NCBI RefSeq assembly: GCF_001039355.2
Contig: NW_019775514.1
Location: 62,001 to 126,000, forward strand
DNA length: 64,000 bases
DNA from: Lingula anatina
Lineage: Eukaryota > Brachiopoda > Lingulata > Lingulida > Lingulidae
Direction: 5' to 3'
Each line of letters opens with the position of its first letter. The stretch's first letter is position 1. Positions 46,255-59,824 of the stretch are shown one piece after another. The notes below the pieces were generated by a model. The model ran no database searches and was not told the origin of the DNA. It saw only the letters and a list, made by a program, of their open reading frames with translations. Made by a program: the position numbers and the translations under genes.

Positions 46255-46339
46255 ATAAACTAAAAAAATAATGAAGATCAAGTCCGCCTAATAACGTTCT
46301 GGCAAATTCATTTAAAAACTGTCTACGATTAAAAGAGAT

Positions 46340-46800
46340 GTCAAAATTGCAAGCTGCCGCGTGAGCCAATGGTACTCAATCATTTGGTTGGGAGGGTTAT
46401 AAATCTCATCGTGAACACGGTCCACACTTCCTCAATGAAGCGGCCCGAGTTGACACACATCAAGTCGCGTGCCCTGCGCGCGCCCGTGACAGCAGACGGT
46501 TAAGTAGGCCCCGCTCTTACCCTCCAGCGCCTCGTCTTTGTCAATGGCTACTTGACTTCTGCATTAAATTTCCATAATTCCGGAATAATTAAGTCGGATA
46601 ATCAACCACTTGAATAAAAAAAGACACACAGCTATCGGAGACGCTCAGGTTGAAGTATAGAGCTCATCCTCGGCTTAATAGCTACTTTCCAACGGTTGAT
46701 CCGCCTCTTAGCGGATTTCCCTCGCAAATTGCCTTTAATGACGGGGATTAAGAACCCCTGAATGATAGCGGAGCAGACGATCGCTAGTATGTTGAATCTG
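46340..46800. promoter_or_regulatory. Possible cis-regulatory island
   Basis: Less AT-rich than its flanks, without repeats, with words such as GAGCCAATGG (CCAAT type), TCATTTGG, GGAATAATTAAG and TGCCTTTAATGACGG. No open frame. A developmental enhancer is inferred from composition only. Confidence 0.2.
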
Positions 46801-47069
46801 AACAATAAACAATATGATACCGCTGCGAAGTTTACAATAGTGCATCAGAGAAAGACATCCAGGACGGGTGACAGATCGGGGGATGAAACTATGATGAATT
46901 GCACGAAACATGAAAAAGGCACATCATGGATGTACTGAAATTGATAGCTGAGCGGATTCATAAATTAATTTAATCCGAGTCATTTTTTAAAAGAGTTAAC
47001 TTACAGGTAATGAGCTCTCAATTTCAATAAAATCTGGCTTTTTCTGTGTGATCATTCGTTCCCCCTCCC

Positions 47070-47071
<2 letters not shown>

Positions 47072-47118
<47 letters not shown>
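47072..47118. repeat. (CT)n microsatellite
   Basis: Near-perfect TC dinucleotide run of about 47 bp. Confidence 0.95.
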
Positions 47119-47121
<3 letters not shown>

Positions 47122-49181
47122 AGCACGCTGTTTTACATATCAGCGTTTCAAGTGATCCTGTAAGTCAGGCTCTTCAGGACCTGCTTTTCCTTCACGACAA
47201 ATCAACGCTCAAGTGTGAACTTTCACAAATACCCATCTGCCCTTTTTTTCATTTCTTTTTCAGCGTTGATCTCTTTTGCTTCATTGACCGCCGAGGGGGA
47301 CATATAATACGTGGTGCAGATGTACGGTTTGGACCTGAAGTGTCGTTCAAAGGACAGATACATTATATGTGTTTTATTCAACAATTGTCTACCGATGAAG
47401 TATAGATTTTACTTTAAGCTGCAGGCATTTAGGTTGACTTGCTACAACGTGTATAATTCGTAATCTGATAGCTCACCAGATTTCAATTGTATTGGAGTCT
47501 CCCGGGAGCATTATTTAGAATACTGAGCAGACGTTGTCAAATCGGGGGTAAAAATACATTTTTTTCTGACATTTCGAATGCGAATTTAGCAACAAAGAAA
47601 ATATTGTGTAATCTCCTGGATGTTTTGAATTCTGTTCGTTATTTGCGCTGGTTGTTGGGCTAATGCATCGCGCAATATGCTCTTATTCTCTTTCTCTAAA
47701 TCTCGTCACTTCATTTTGTCGTTTTCTTTACCTTCAAATTAACGCGTTGAGCCGTAGTAATTGGTCATACAACATTACGTGTTTTACACGTTACTTGAAG
47801 TAAATTAGTCTTTAAGCTAAATATGTTCCTTTGTAATAATTTTCCCTCGCATCCAGTCCAAGTTCCAGAGATTTTCACCGCGATGTAATTGACTAAAATC
47901 GCAGAAAACAATTAACCTTGAATCTGCGTTGGAAAATAACTTACTGTCTTGATACGGAAAGTTGCTCAAGGTTGTGATCATAAATATTTAAAGGTTCATG
48001 AACCACAAGGATACATACGTCACCTAAAATACACGGATACTGATAACTGCGACGCACTTTCATAGCTAAAAAAAAGACAGCTTGGTTGGCTTGTCTGCCA
48101 GAGAATTTCGTGCACTCCCTCGAGAAAACATTGTAACTCGTAAATGATTTTTTCCATCATTGTCAGTGAGCGATTATTCATACCTTCACACATGTATAAA
48201 TCACGAGTATTTCTGTATCTGGTTTTTGTATGCTGTGTTCAATTTAAAACTTTCACTCTTATCCAAACAGTCCGGCTGATTATCGACTGCCACTTGTCAA
48301 TAAACACTCCCGTTAGGGGCTATGTCATAAAATTATTTTCCCAAAAATCCCATCCAAAAGGATATTTTCGGTCATTTGATAACTCGAAGTCCTTCCTACG
48401 TTGAGCGTTGATTGAAATCCAAAAAGAAGGGGGCGCACATGTAAGGTAATGGATTACCTATTTATCTTTAATAATAGAAAATGGAATTTGGTGCAAATTA
48501 AATTTCTGTCAAACAAATAAAAGGACCATTGTAATAAAAATAGAAAAAATACATTAATATATATCCAAACCATAGCTGCCAAAATAAATATCAACGTGAA
48601 ACCCTTTAATAATCCAACCTGACTAATCTTTTATGTAAAAAATAGCTTCACGCCAATTAAATGGTATTGTAAACCTTTAACAATAACTATATGTAACATT
48701 ACTTCTATTTAAAACATTCAAAATGGAACACGTTGTCTTATTACGAGGGGACAATGCTTAACTAACACAGAGGCAATGGGCGGTATGTCTTCATTATTGC
48801 GAACGAATACAATCACGCAACATCGTGAATATCACAGGGGTTTAATTAGTCAGTCACAGATACGGAGTTTACTGGAAAAACTAGATTCCTGCTGAAAACA
48901 CTCATCCTCTTTGTTCATTATCCATTTTCAAGTTTGATTTTCACTTATTCTTTTTCATCTAAATTTTGGCCCTTTCAAACTCATAATGCACTGTAAAAAA
49001 CGCGACGTCATTTTTTCATCGCCCGTCTCATCAGTCAAATAAACCAACGCATTATAGAAGGAAATAATTCTTAAAGCAACGTTTGAGCCTCTCCCCACAC
49101 ATAAATAAAAAGAGAAAAAAATGTTCATTGACAAATGGAAACCATATCCAGCCAGTCAATACGAACTGGAGGACCGGTAAA

Positions 49182-49362
49182 CCAGCCCGTAGCCAGCAAT
49201 TTCAAAAAGGGGGGGGGAGGTCCTTTTCTGAAAAAGTGGACCTTTTACCATGAAACCTTCGTGTGCCTAGCTAAAATGTTACCCAGAGGGGACTTTTTCG
49301 CAGCAAAAAAAGAGGGGAGGGGGGTCTTTTGAACCCCCCGAACCCCCCTGGCTACGGGCCTG
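49182..49362. mobile_element. CCCGTAGCCAG-type terminal-repeat element
   Basis: The left end CAGCCCGTAGCCAG and the right end CTGGCTACGGGCCTG are inverted repeats around a G-run-rich body. GGTAAA occurs directly on both sides (49176-49181 and 49363-49368), a probable 6-bp target-site duplication. A ~181-bp non-autonomous element; a 65-codon open frame through it is not a gene. A degraded relative may lie near 30307. Confidence 0.75.
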
Positions 49363-49849
49363 GGTAAATCTGTATGGCGGTGACAGAAAGTGAGAAGAGA
49401 AGAACCGTCGATAGCCTATTCATCACACGACTTTTGGTCCATGTTCCCTGTGGTCTAACGCACGTGTTCAATGTACAAATAAAAACCCATCTTCTAGTTC
49501 CCGGAGGACCGTTTTATCACCTCGACATCAAATATGGTACACAATAGTCTCCTTGAAAGCGAATACTGCCATTAAGCCACATTTACTATGTCATTTTTCC
49601 ACATTTACACATCCGTACACAAGTTCCAACTTCCATTAAAAACGTTAGCAGACTGCTCTATTGCACTCAAAGGTTGCCTTTGCTGTGTGTAGTTTCAGCG
49701 CATATACGCTATTATGCTGCATAATTATCCCCATTAGACAAGCCGTAGATAATATATCATGTATTACCGAGAGTCAGGGGAATCGGTACCAGGTACATCG
49801 GGAACTGCGGTAGCGGCCATTCCCTTCATACAACTCTACCGGGGACTTG

Positions 49850-50110
49850 GGTTTAGCCAGAAAGAAGGCGAACTTTATACAATGATACAGCGAAATTTAA
49901 TTAGCTGGAACAATTAAACACTAATTAAGCGCTCAAGTCGGCTGAGAATAAAGGCGATTTTCATTAAGCGTCTAAATGGAGTCCGCATCTTCAAGGCCCT
50001 ATGTGGTTATTGCGTGCTGAGATAACATATAAACTCTATGCAATTTTAATGTAATTGGCACGAATTAAAGACTCGCTGGATTATTTTTCGAGCTTCATAA
50101 TGGATTTTTT
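49850..50110. promoter_or_regulatory. Homeodomain-core-rich island
   Basis: Contains TTTAATTAGC, CAATTAAACAC, CTAATTAAGC, TCATTAAGCG and CGAATTAAAG within 260 bp. Dense ATTA cores without low-complexity structure suggest an enhancer; inference only. Confidence 0.2.
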
Positions 50111-50449
50111 TTATCATATTATTTTTTTTATTATAAGTAGTAGCCTCAGTCATATGATGTGTGATTTATTTAAATAATATTCGTAAATGTCTTTATTGTT
50201 CAAATGTTCGTAGCAGATGCCTCGTCTACTCTCAGAAAGAACACGGAAGTTGTTAGACATTTTGGATACTCCAAAGTGACTATATTTTTATTGTCTTCAA
50301 TCAGCACTGAGCGAAACATGTTGAAAGACAAAGAAAACAAAACGTTTCAATCCATCAAAATCAGACACTGCCATTTTAATCAGTTTCGAATTGTTCGTTA
50401 GGAAAGAATGAAATAGTATTTAGGACTGTTTGAAGGAGTGTATGTCACC

Positions 50450-50780
50450 CGGCTTTTGACCCCTGTATTGCACCTTTAGCAAGCCGTCGATCCATCGGCA
50501 AACTGCCACCCACCACCTGTTCACGTAGTTGCTTTCTTACAATATCGGGATCCAATAGCTCTGCCAGATTATCCGCACCGCTGCACGCACAGCTCATGAA
50601 TATTCAATGAGGCCATGTGACTCAGAGCTAGCCCCCTGGTTGGCGGAATTGGAGCTGACAGGCAGAACGGTCTCGTAGTAGCAATAAAAGTTCATTTTCT
50701 TAGCTACAAGGAGTAATCTTTCTAATCGAAACAGGTGGTCGGTCGGTGTGACCGTGGAATCGTATGCACTTCGGGTGAAA
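50450..50780. promoter_or_regulatory. Possible cis-regulatory island
   Basis: Less AT-rich patch with CACCTGTTC and CAGGTGG (E-box cores), CTCATGAATATTCAATGAG (an imperfect palindrome with an octamer-like core) and CCATGTGACTCAG. The 65-codon minus-strand frame through it is not recognisable. Inference only. Confidence 0.2.
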
Positions 50781-53700
50781 TAAACCCACAATTAATATTA
50801 TAGAGACAATCAGAAAATTGCAGAATGTCCACACATACGGACTTAGCTCTAACTGAAATATTAGGAAGAGGATCCAGGTTTTTGGAAGGTAAGTCGTCTC
50901 GTATATTTCAATAATCTTGCTATTTCACCCTATGGTCGCTGTTGTCAGTAATTCCAAAGAATCAGAATTATGCCTAATTGACTGAATATCACTTAATTTT
51001 TTCCGATCCAGACCACCGTTTTCTGACGTCGCCCGCTTCGCTTATTAGTAGCTAAAATGATTGTTTCGATCTCAATTAATATACGACATGACATGATATC
51101 AAATATTTAAACTTCATGGCATAGAAATGTCAATTACGCGTTTTCTGACCTTCTTTCAATTAGGAAGCGTTCTGGGAAAACAAATTTAATTTCGAATAGG
51201 AACGTGAGGATTCTTTTACACCTTTTAGCAAAATACAAGCGGCAGGGTGGGAATTTTTTCCATTGGTATTTGGCAGTAGTCGACACATTTTATTCCCAAA
51301 TTTCTTGGGCTATGCATATGTTTGCACAGCCGTTGATGTGAGATCTGGACCAAGTTGAGTGCTTACTGTAGTCTAAGCGCTAGGTTCGCTTTTGCTTTTT
51401 AAGGCGTAAAGAACGCGTTCCTCTACGGCGTTAGACAGTTCTTAAAGGTCTCGCAGTCCTTTTGACTGCTGTATCCATAATACGACCAATATGGGGATTT
51501 CGCTTGCTGTCATAGAGCACAACGTGGGGTAAGGTCATTTTATTATCATTCTTAGAAGGGAACCGAAATTATCTAAGGCGGTGTTTGGGGTGTAGGATTA
51601 CGCTCGTTGTGACACGGCAAGAGGAAAATGACATGTCTGCGGTCCTCGTAAATGATAGGATCATTCCCGTGGCGATAATTCACTGACAATAGGCTCGTGC
51701 CACCTGTCATCCAAAGAGACCGTACGGATATTTCGCGTACTGGCCGCTCGCGGCGTCGTACCCGTGCTGCTAGTTGCACAGGTAGCGGTTGGACGGTGTT
51801 ATACCTGTGCTACTAGAATAGCGGTCTCTCAGGTGCTGAATCATATTTTTACCATAAATACTTGACATTTTGTGTGCAGGAAAACCATGCTTATGTTCAC
51901 TTTGATGCGTTAAACAACTTTTTTGTACAGTGTACCGATGCAGTGTAAAGACAGAGTTAAAATGGAAAGTAAATGGAAATCATTTTGCGAACAATTTTTA
52001 TTATTTTCTTTTGGGTTTTTACATGACTTCGGGTCTCAATGTGTACGTCTGGGCAAATATTAGTAATCTGATTATGAGGAAAATTTGATAATCTTATTGA
52101 TAGAGATGTCGGCATTGATGCCATTCTGTATAGTGACGCTGAGTCAACCTTGTCAGAAAGGACATTACTGGCGTCAGCACTGGAGAATGAAGACCTCTTA
52201 ACCTCTATTATGTGTTATTGGATTAATGTGGTTTGTGGTTTGATGAAGTATGAACAAGTTTTATGTGGGCCCGCTGCAAATAAATATCTTCCGGACGTAT
52301 CGCTGGAAAAGTCAAACATTTAGACAAAAACCTCCATATTTTCAAAATGTTGATATTGAGCGATATAGCCACACTAAGAAGTGATAATATCGCATATATT
52401 GCATATTATATATATATATATATATATCACACTTTGTAGATAAGATCCGTATCCACCGGACAGTTAAACAAGGAAACCAGTTTTGAAAAATTAAACACAT
52501 TTACAATGATATCCCGACCACCATAGTGACCATATTATTATCTAAGCTAAATATGTAGAGAAGTTTTAATACTTTTTCGACATATCATGATCTGCTAATT
52601 CATATGGTAAACGTATTTTTGCTTCCTTCATCCCAGTGTGCCACAAAGTTTACAAACTATAGTCCCATTCACAACAAGAAAGAAGGGAACAAAGAATATT
52701 GGTTGTTCGAGAATTGGCCAAACAAGGCCGCTTTTATTATATAACCCCTCCATCCTAATCATTTCGTCATTGTAACGAATTGGTGCCTGTAATGTGTTTT
52801 AAAAGACATGAATGGTAACACTCTCTGCTATGTACTGTCTCAAACAAACCATCTACAATGACAATCTTTTGCCTCCGAAATGCTCGCTGGTTAGACGATT
52901 AATAGGGGTTAAGTTTAATATTTTAAGGAAACATGCAAAAGACTTGCAATGCCTTTCAATTGATCCTGCTGAGTATAAAATGTTATAAGATAATTTTTCA
53001 TTTTTTTCCTTTTCCTTTCTTGGTTTCTTTCTTTTCTTTCTTCTTCTCCCTTTTTTTCTGAGAAGAAATGCCATCCTCAGACTGTATTAACAAAGGACAA
53101 GTTTAAATGGCAAAGCCTATGGAGGCATTGTATTTCCCACTCAGGTCTTTCTGTTTGACATAAGATAGTTCAATGTTGCTGTTAACCTTCGAAAATAACT
53201 ACCAGAATTTCACGTTTCACGTTTCACCCGATGCTATATTTTTGGAGAGTTCTGATGCATTTTTGTTACACAGAAGTTATTACGAGAGCTGTTAGAATAG
53301 CATGTTTTTTTAATTAAGTAAATGAGAAGATACAGATTTCTTAAGTCTGTTGGGATAAAAAAAAATACAGTAATATTAGATTTGCTTTCTTTACTGTATA
53401 TTTTGTTGTAAAAAAATATTATTTCGTGGAGCGTCGGAAAGAAGAGAGGCTGTAACGTCAAATGATACAGCCATACAAATTCAGTTAAATTATAATGTAG
53501 ATACAATATATTGTTCAACGACTAAACTTTCACTGCTGCATTTCGTTCATTTATTTATTGCTGCTTGTTTATATAGCGAACACAGACAAATCTATGATAA
53601 GAAAAATAGACATTTTAAGAACAACAAGTTGCGAAAAGTGCCGACTGCAAATATGAACATTTTCACATTGGCAAACGGATATTTTGCTCCATTTGTGTTC

Positions 53701-54040
53701 ATTCTCTTTTATGCAACTCAAGTCGCCCCCTAATTGCTCAAATGATGCACGAAATTAGGATATTAATCTCTTCCGAATATACTTATTACATTATGTTCGC
53801 TTTCCGGGACACGATTTGTCTTCTAGAACATTATTCAACATGTCATAGTTAATGGACCGTTCTGTGCTTTTTTTTTGACAATAAGTGTGCTCAGTTGCTG
53901 TAACCGTTGTTTGTTCTCGAAGCTCGTGCTTTTAGTTCAATTGACGACTGCGACAAAGAGCTTACATCTGTTTGACAAAAATCATTTGGCAGTTATCGTC
54001 GTAAAGAGATATTTCATATTAGCGAACAAATAGAGACATC

Positions 54041-54058
54041 GTCTTCTAATTAGAAGAC
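54041..54058. promoter_or_regulatory. Perfect 18-bp palindrome around TAATTA
   Basis: GTCTTCTAATTAGAAGAC is fully self-complementary with a paired-type TAATTA centre. It may be a dimeric homeodomain site; chance is possible. Confidence 0.25.
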
Positions 54059-56022
54059 ATTTGACGGGAATTAATGAAACACTTTCTTTCTCACGTTTGA
54101 GTCTTGCGATAGTGACTATCATTAGCGGGCTGGGAGCGTCTTAATTCCTGTAAATATATTCTCTGAAAAATCATGGGCAATTATTTACCTGGGTATAACT
54201 GTCATATTTTCGTCTTGGTAGTAGAAAGCTGCATTTTCCCAAACATTCATATAGCGTTTAGAATCTTTTAATGACACTTTGCATGAATTGTTTTGATACG
54301 AATTCAAACAATTCCATTTTTTATTCGAAGAAATGCTTTGAATATTTTTTCAATTGGCAATGCTCAGTTGGTGCTGTGTTGTAAGTATCTTTTCACATCT
54401 TCAAATAGACTGCCTATCAGACACGGTAAGAAAAAACTGAGCTCCACGAAGTGCCAACAACATTTAAAATAGGCGATCAAGTCATTCATTTTATACATCA
54501 CTTACAAAGCATGACTGACTGAACAACTTCAGGGTGAAATGGATTCATATTAAACATGGATAATCAGGCTTTATATAACGCTCTTCAAAGGTTGCACTGA
54601 GGAAAATCTACATAAATCATTGTCGTGATTTAAAAAAATCAAAATAGAAATATTTTCTCAGCAAAAGAAAAAAAATGTTATGTCTTATTCGCGAAATGAT
54701 GGCATTTTGTACATATCCTGGTTCTAGTAAGCGCTAGCAACAATCAATACAATTGCAGATAATTAAGGTCAATTAAGTCTATCTTACTTGCCAAGTGCTG
54801 TCATTCATTTTAAGGAAATATAGAACTCGCACTGCGTTTGATTCTGCTAATTCGGTGGTTTGCCAATAATTTTGAAAGGCAGGGTTTCATATGCATATTC
54901 CAAGCGATACGTTTCATACTCTCTTCTACAACTTACTGCATTTATGTTTTGAATGAAATGATGATGAACTGCTATGACACAAAATTAAAGATAAGGAGAA
55001 GGTCGCCATTATATGCACGTATAAATTGTTTTAATTCATGTATTTTTAACGAACTGGGTAGAAGTACGTGCTTGAACATACCGGGACGTGACTCAGTTTA
55101 ATCGTTTTCATATTTCAAATATCCGTATAAGTGTAAAATTTCTTAAGCAAAGCTAACTAGCGCACTTAACGCACAAAATCGGGGATGTCTTTTTTCAGTT
55201 AAAGCGGAACAATTGACAATGGAACCTACCGTCTGGAATATGTATAATGAATGACTGCATCTTTATTCAAATGAACCCACTTATACGTGTTCTTTATGAT
55301 GAAAAAATATCTCATTTCTTCATCAACAAAGGTAATGAATGAAGTTTGTTTCAGAAATCCTTTTAACAAATCAGCGTTAAATCTAGGCTTTTTATTGGAG
55401 TTGATTATCTTCTTTATTTAAATGTTGATTGGATGATGGGGGTCTTATGAAATATTGAAGGCAAAGAGAATGTAGAAACACGTGGCAGAAATATTGTCGC
55501 TTCGTGATGCTCCATTTGTTAGGAAAAAATTAAAAGGTGCTTGAAAAAAATCATTAATAATTGAAAACACTTCCTTCTAATTTAAGCTTAATTTCTGATT
55601 GGCACCAGAACGCAAGAAGAAATGAAAAAAGCTTTTAATCTATGAAAAAAATCATTGAAATGTTTCAACCAAGATAGTGTAAACACAATATATTAGAAGA
55701 GGTTCGATATCATGAATGATTTATTTATGAATCATGCTTTTAATGTCACTAGCCCTGATCAAGTGCACAATTCATCAGCAATTAAATTGACTTACAGTGC
55801 TCAAAATTGGTGTCGTTTTTATGTTATGTAAAAGGAAATATATTTCACCAACAAATATTATTTTTTATTGGTGACAAGTGCCCAAACAAACACAAATTAC
55901 TAAAGAGTTGCCGTAATGTTATATTTTTGTGCACTTTAATAAATGATCATATTTTCGAAGTTCTGCAATGTGTGTTGGGTGCCTTAGCACTTTAACGACA
56001 CAAATATGTTAAAGGTGCGTGT

Positions 56023-56061
<39 letters not shown>
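56023..56061. repeat. (CA)n microsatellite
   Basis: About 19 CA units. Confidence 0.95.
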
Positions 56062-56062
<1 letters not shown>

Positions 56063-56781
56063 TCCCGAACTTTGTAGGCGATAGTTATAAAATATAGCCT
56101 CCAATAAATTCAGTAAATATATAAAAGTGAGGAAATTAGCGACCGCTGCACATAGATTAACCCTTAATTTAACTCCGGAGATTAAATTTATGCTATCGTC
56201 AACATCCAATTAATGAAAAAATACGGGTTAAACCAATGGAAAGGAAGATGGAAAATTTAATTTCCGATATTTTTTTTTCATAGGGATTTTCCTACAGTTG
56301 GCAGTGTAGACTCTACTTTGACAACTTTGAACTGCACAATACTATTGACCCTTGACTCTTTACACCTGTTACTTTGCTTATAAGTTGTTAAACATGAAGT
56401 CCGGTACATAATGAAAAGCTTGAAAAAATTACTTGCTCATTTTACGTTTACAAACCTTTGATTTCCTTGTCTTCTTTAATGTCAAAACCAACATTTGATT
56501 GAATTGTGAATTTAATGGGTGCATCAGAGGCAGCATTGTTGAAATCTCCAAGGTCTCTTTTCCGAGTCCTTGATTCACCATTTTATGTTATATAAACGAC
56601 GACCTCAGCGATGACTTGAAAATCGTGCCGCCTTTACAATCAGCCACGCCTTCTGTGATTAACTGGTACATGAGCAAGTAAAACTAGAAATGATGAAGTT
56701 TGCAATTAGTCTAAGTGCACAAAAAAAAAAAAGCTTAATTTATTAATGTATTCTGTCTGGGTGTTAACATTTAAATTTAGA

Positions 56782-57305
56782 ATGGGGGGGGGGGGGGGGG
56801 GAAAAAATTTTTGCAAACAAATTGGGGGGAAAGGGGCCCCCGCCAAAAAACGCCCAACTTTTTTAAAAAACTTTTTTAAAAAATTTTTTTATTCGGGAGG
56901 GTGNNNNNNNNNNNNNNNNNNNNNNNNNNNNNNNNNNNNNNNNNNNNNNNNNNNNNNNNNNNNNNNNNNNNNNNNNNNNNNNNNNNNNNNNNNNNNNNNN
57001 NNNNNNNNNNNNNNNNNNNNNNNNNNNNNNNNNNNNNNNNNNNNNNNNNNNNNNNNNNNNNNNNNNNNNNNNNNNNNNNNNNNNNNNNNNNNNNNNNNNN
57101 NNNNNNNNNNNNNNNNNNNNNNNNNNNNNNNNNNNNNNNNNNNNNNNNNNNNNNNNNNNNNNNNNNNNNNNNNNNNNNNNNNNNNNNNNNNNNNNNNNNN
57201 NNNNNNNNNNNNNNNNNNNNNNNNNNNNNNNNNNNNNNNGCGGGGCAAGTGGCTCCGTCAATAACGTCGCAACTTTTTTAAAAACGTTTTATAAAAATTA
57301 TTTCA
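56782..57305. other. Assembly gap (336 N) with duplicated flank
   Basis: N at 56904-57239. The left flank (a G-run from ~56784, then 56820-56903) looks like low-quality base calls with stretched homopolymers. It repeats the right flank (about 57241-57320): CAACTTTTTTAAAAA, then TTTT-AAAAA-TT, then ATTCGG-AGG-TGTG-type sequence on both sides. The open frames called across it are artefacts. Confidence 0.9.
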
Positions 57306-59757
57306 TTCGGCAGGCTGTGACAAACAAAATTATTGATTTAGCTATCGAGGGCCAAATATCAAAATCAACTGAAAATCTTATTCAAAGAAACTGCATTTAC
57401 TTGTAGAGAAACAACGTTGCTTTTTTTCACATATTTAGAACTAATATTTTCCAGTCATAAATTCATAAAGCAACATCTTCTGTTAAACGATAGTCAAAAT
57501 GACGCCACTCAGGTACACCCTCATACAGCGTGTGAACTTGACTAGGATGCAAAACACTGAAACACTATCTCCCAGTCCTCATATAACCTGGGGACACAAT
57601 CTTTCCAATCAAACATGCCTGCCTGTGCCGCGGCGTTACTTAAGGGACCCCAGAGGAAACAAGGGGCAGACTTAGGTGTAACATGCCTTAAGATATATGC
57701 AGGAGAAACGTTCCGCCGTGACGGGCTATTGTCATTAGGAAAAAAGGTGCATTGGCCTAATACTATTGAAAAGACGTTCGTCTAAGATTGACTTTTGCAC
57801 AGGGGGCCAAACCAACGCAGATTTTACCCCGAAGAAATAGAACCCCGAATAAATCCGCTGCACAAGGACTTCCTTTAAAAGCGCCGGGCGTATTCAAGCC
57901 GAGGAAAGAGAGTTATTGGAAAATATATACAAAGTATCATCGAAGAGTAATCTGCCAAATATCAACACGCCACAGCCAACTTCCCTGAAGGAATAAAACA
58001 GACAATTTCACTTTGTAAATTCTGTTAATTCCATTGTGGCCACAGAAAGTGACTTTCTAGTGTTTCACTCCGTTCTATATGATGGAGCTCTTATGTTGAT
58101 ACAAGGGTTTCTGCTTTCTGTTTCATTACTGAATTGATATATATTGTCCAAGGGTGCGGATGTTTCCTTAAAATAATTTCCTGATTTGTGTCAATATGGG
58201 TTAACACTTACCGGGCCACTCGTCTGTGAAATATAATGCATTTCTCTTGGCAAACACTGCGTAGGGGAGTGCGGAAGTGATTCAGAGAGACAGAAAGTGA
58301 GAAGAGGTGAAAGGGTTTAATGCCATTTCCATTTCATTGTGTGAAAAGGTAATGATCGTGTGTATTTTGGAAATAAAAGCGGTTTGACAAAAGTAGAATA
58401 TACTTCACAAAAGAGTTATAGCAGTCTGGTTTATATCTGCGGCGCTTTCCGAATCCTGAGATACGTTAAAAAGTTGACACAGAATTTGATTAAACAAAAC
58501 TCATACTCAGGTAATATTCCTTATACCTTAATCGGCAGATTCCAAATTTGATCTCAAATTATCGTAATAATTCTCTTAAAGGAGAGATGAAACAGTGAGA
58601 TTAGTTCAGATAATACACAAAGAAAACGTCTGTTTCCATTTATATTATTTCCATTTCTGGGCCAGTGAAGCGGCCAAATGTTTGATAGCGTCGCCCGATT
58701 AGGACACGTGCAACTCTGTCGATTAGACGGCACAAACAAAAATAAAATTAAATTTATCAAACCATCGGGTCATCGGGGCATAAAAACAAGGAAAGCGATA
58801 CTTTTTGTTTTATAATGTGTTTTCTGAGCAACTGGTCGCTCGAGAGAAAGCGACGTTTTGTGTTTACACAAAATCGAATCGAAAGTGTGAGCCGAAGGTG
58901 GGGACACAATGGAAGCAGCAATGGCGGCATTCAGGCGAAAGAACAGGAGCGTGCCAAAGCGAGTAGACAAATCCCAAGAATGATCGGATCCGACCGAGTG
59001 GAAAGTCACCAACTTTACGGACGTAATCGAGACTGATACTACAAATAAGTTTTCCGCTCAAGCGTTCATGCATAAATAATTCAAACGGTCGCCGATGGAG
59101 AGTGGCTGAATAGTATCGTTTTTGTATTCACCTTTCTGCTCAGACACTTCCTCGTGTGCGTGTGCACTATCAAATAGTCAGTTTAATGAGCCTGTATGTA
59201 TTTCCTTAACTGTACTAGTAAGCCCTAAAATGTTTGCCTATGGATTATAAAAGCGACTTTGTTAGGGAACCTTGTCGGTAATAATATTTAACCAAGCTTA
59301 GGTAAATACTCTATGTAAGAAACAAAAGATATTCGCTGTTTTCTAGACATTTGCAGATAATTTCCGTAAGTCCTGACCTTTGTAGTTATGAAACAGCAAC
59401 TTTCGCTAACTTTCCTGGTAGGAAATTTGATTTGTTAGATATTCTTTTCAATGATGCATTGAAAGAACACTGAAAGTGCATACAATACTGACAGGGTTTT
59501 CATATAAAAACACAGCATCAAGAAAACATGTATAATCAGTTAATTCTGCCAACAAAGGGTGCATTGAAATATGCGTCTTCATTCTGGAGAAGAATCATTT
59601 ACAACATCTGAAAATATTATTTGTTTGTTAATATAATCTACGACAGAACACATTTGTGCTTTGCTATCATATAAATCTAGGTATACTACATGTCACTGTT
59701 AGTATTATACCAGCCCGGGGAGTATTGTGGGGGTGGGCGGGTGGGAGCAGAGAATCA

Positions 59758-59759
<2 letters not shown>

Positions 59760-59821
<62 letters not shown>
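59760..59821. repeat. (AT)n microsatellite
   Basis: About 31 units of AT. Confidence 0.95.

Positions 59822-59824
<3 letters not shown>

Larger units (their letters stand above)
45635..49181. other. Gene desert, third part
   Basis: No gene recognised. It contains the inverted tetranucleotide arrays at 46009-46250, a (CT)n at 47072-47118, and a less AT-rich island at 46340-46800 listed as possibly regulatory. Confidence 0.4.
49363..56781. other. Gene desert, fourth part
   Basis: No gene recognised. Two less AT-rich islands (49850-50110 and 50450-50780) and a TAATTA-centred palindrome (54041-54058) are listed separately. Also (TA)n near 52408-52427 and (CA)n at 56023-56061. Confidence 0.4.

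Noticed and set aside
56746-57281. Four long open frames across the 336-N gap
   Set aside because: Almost all residues are unknown; artefacts of the gap.
58815-59073. Possible homeobox or other exon near 58.8-59.1 kb
   Set aside because: Arg-rich frames on both strands looked suggestive, but no helix-3 motif or other domain could be read.
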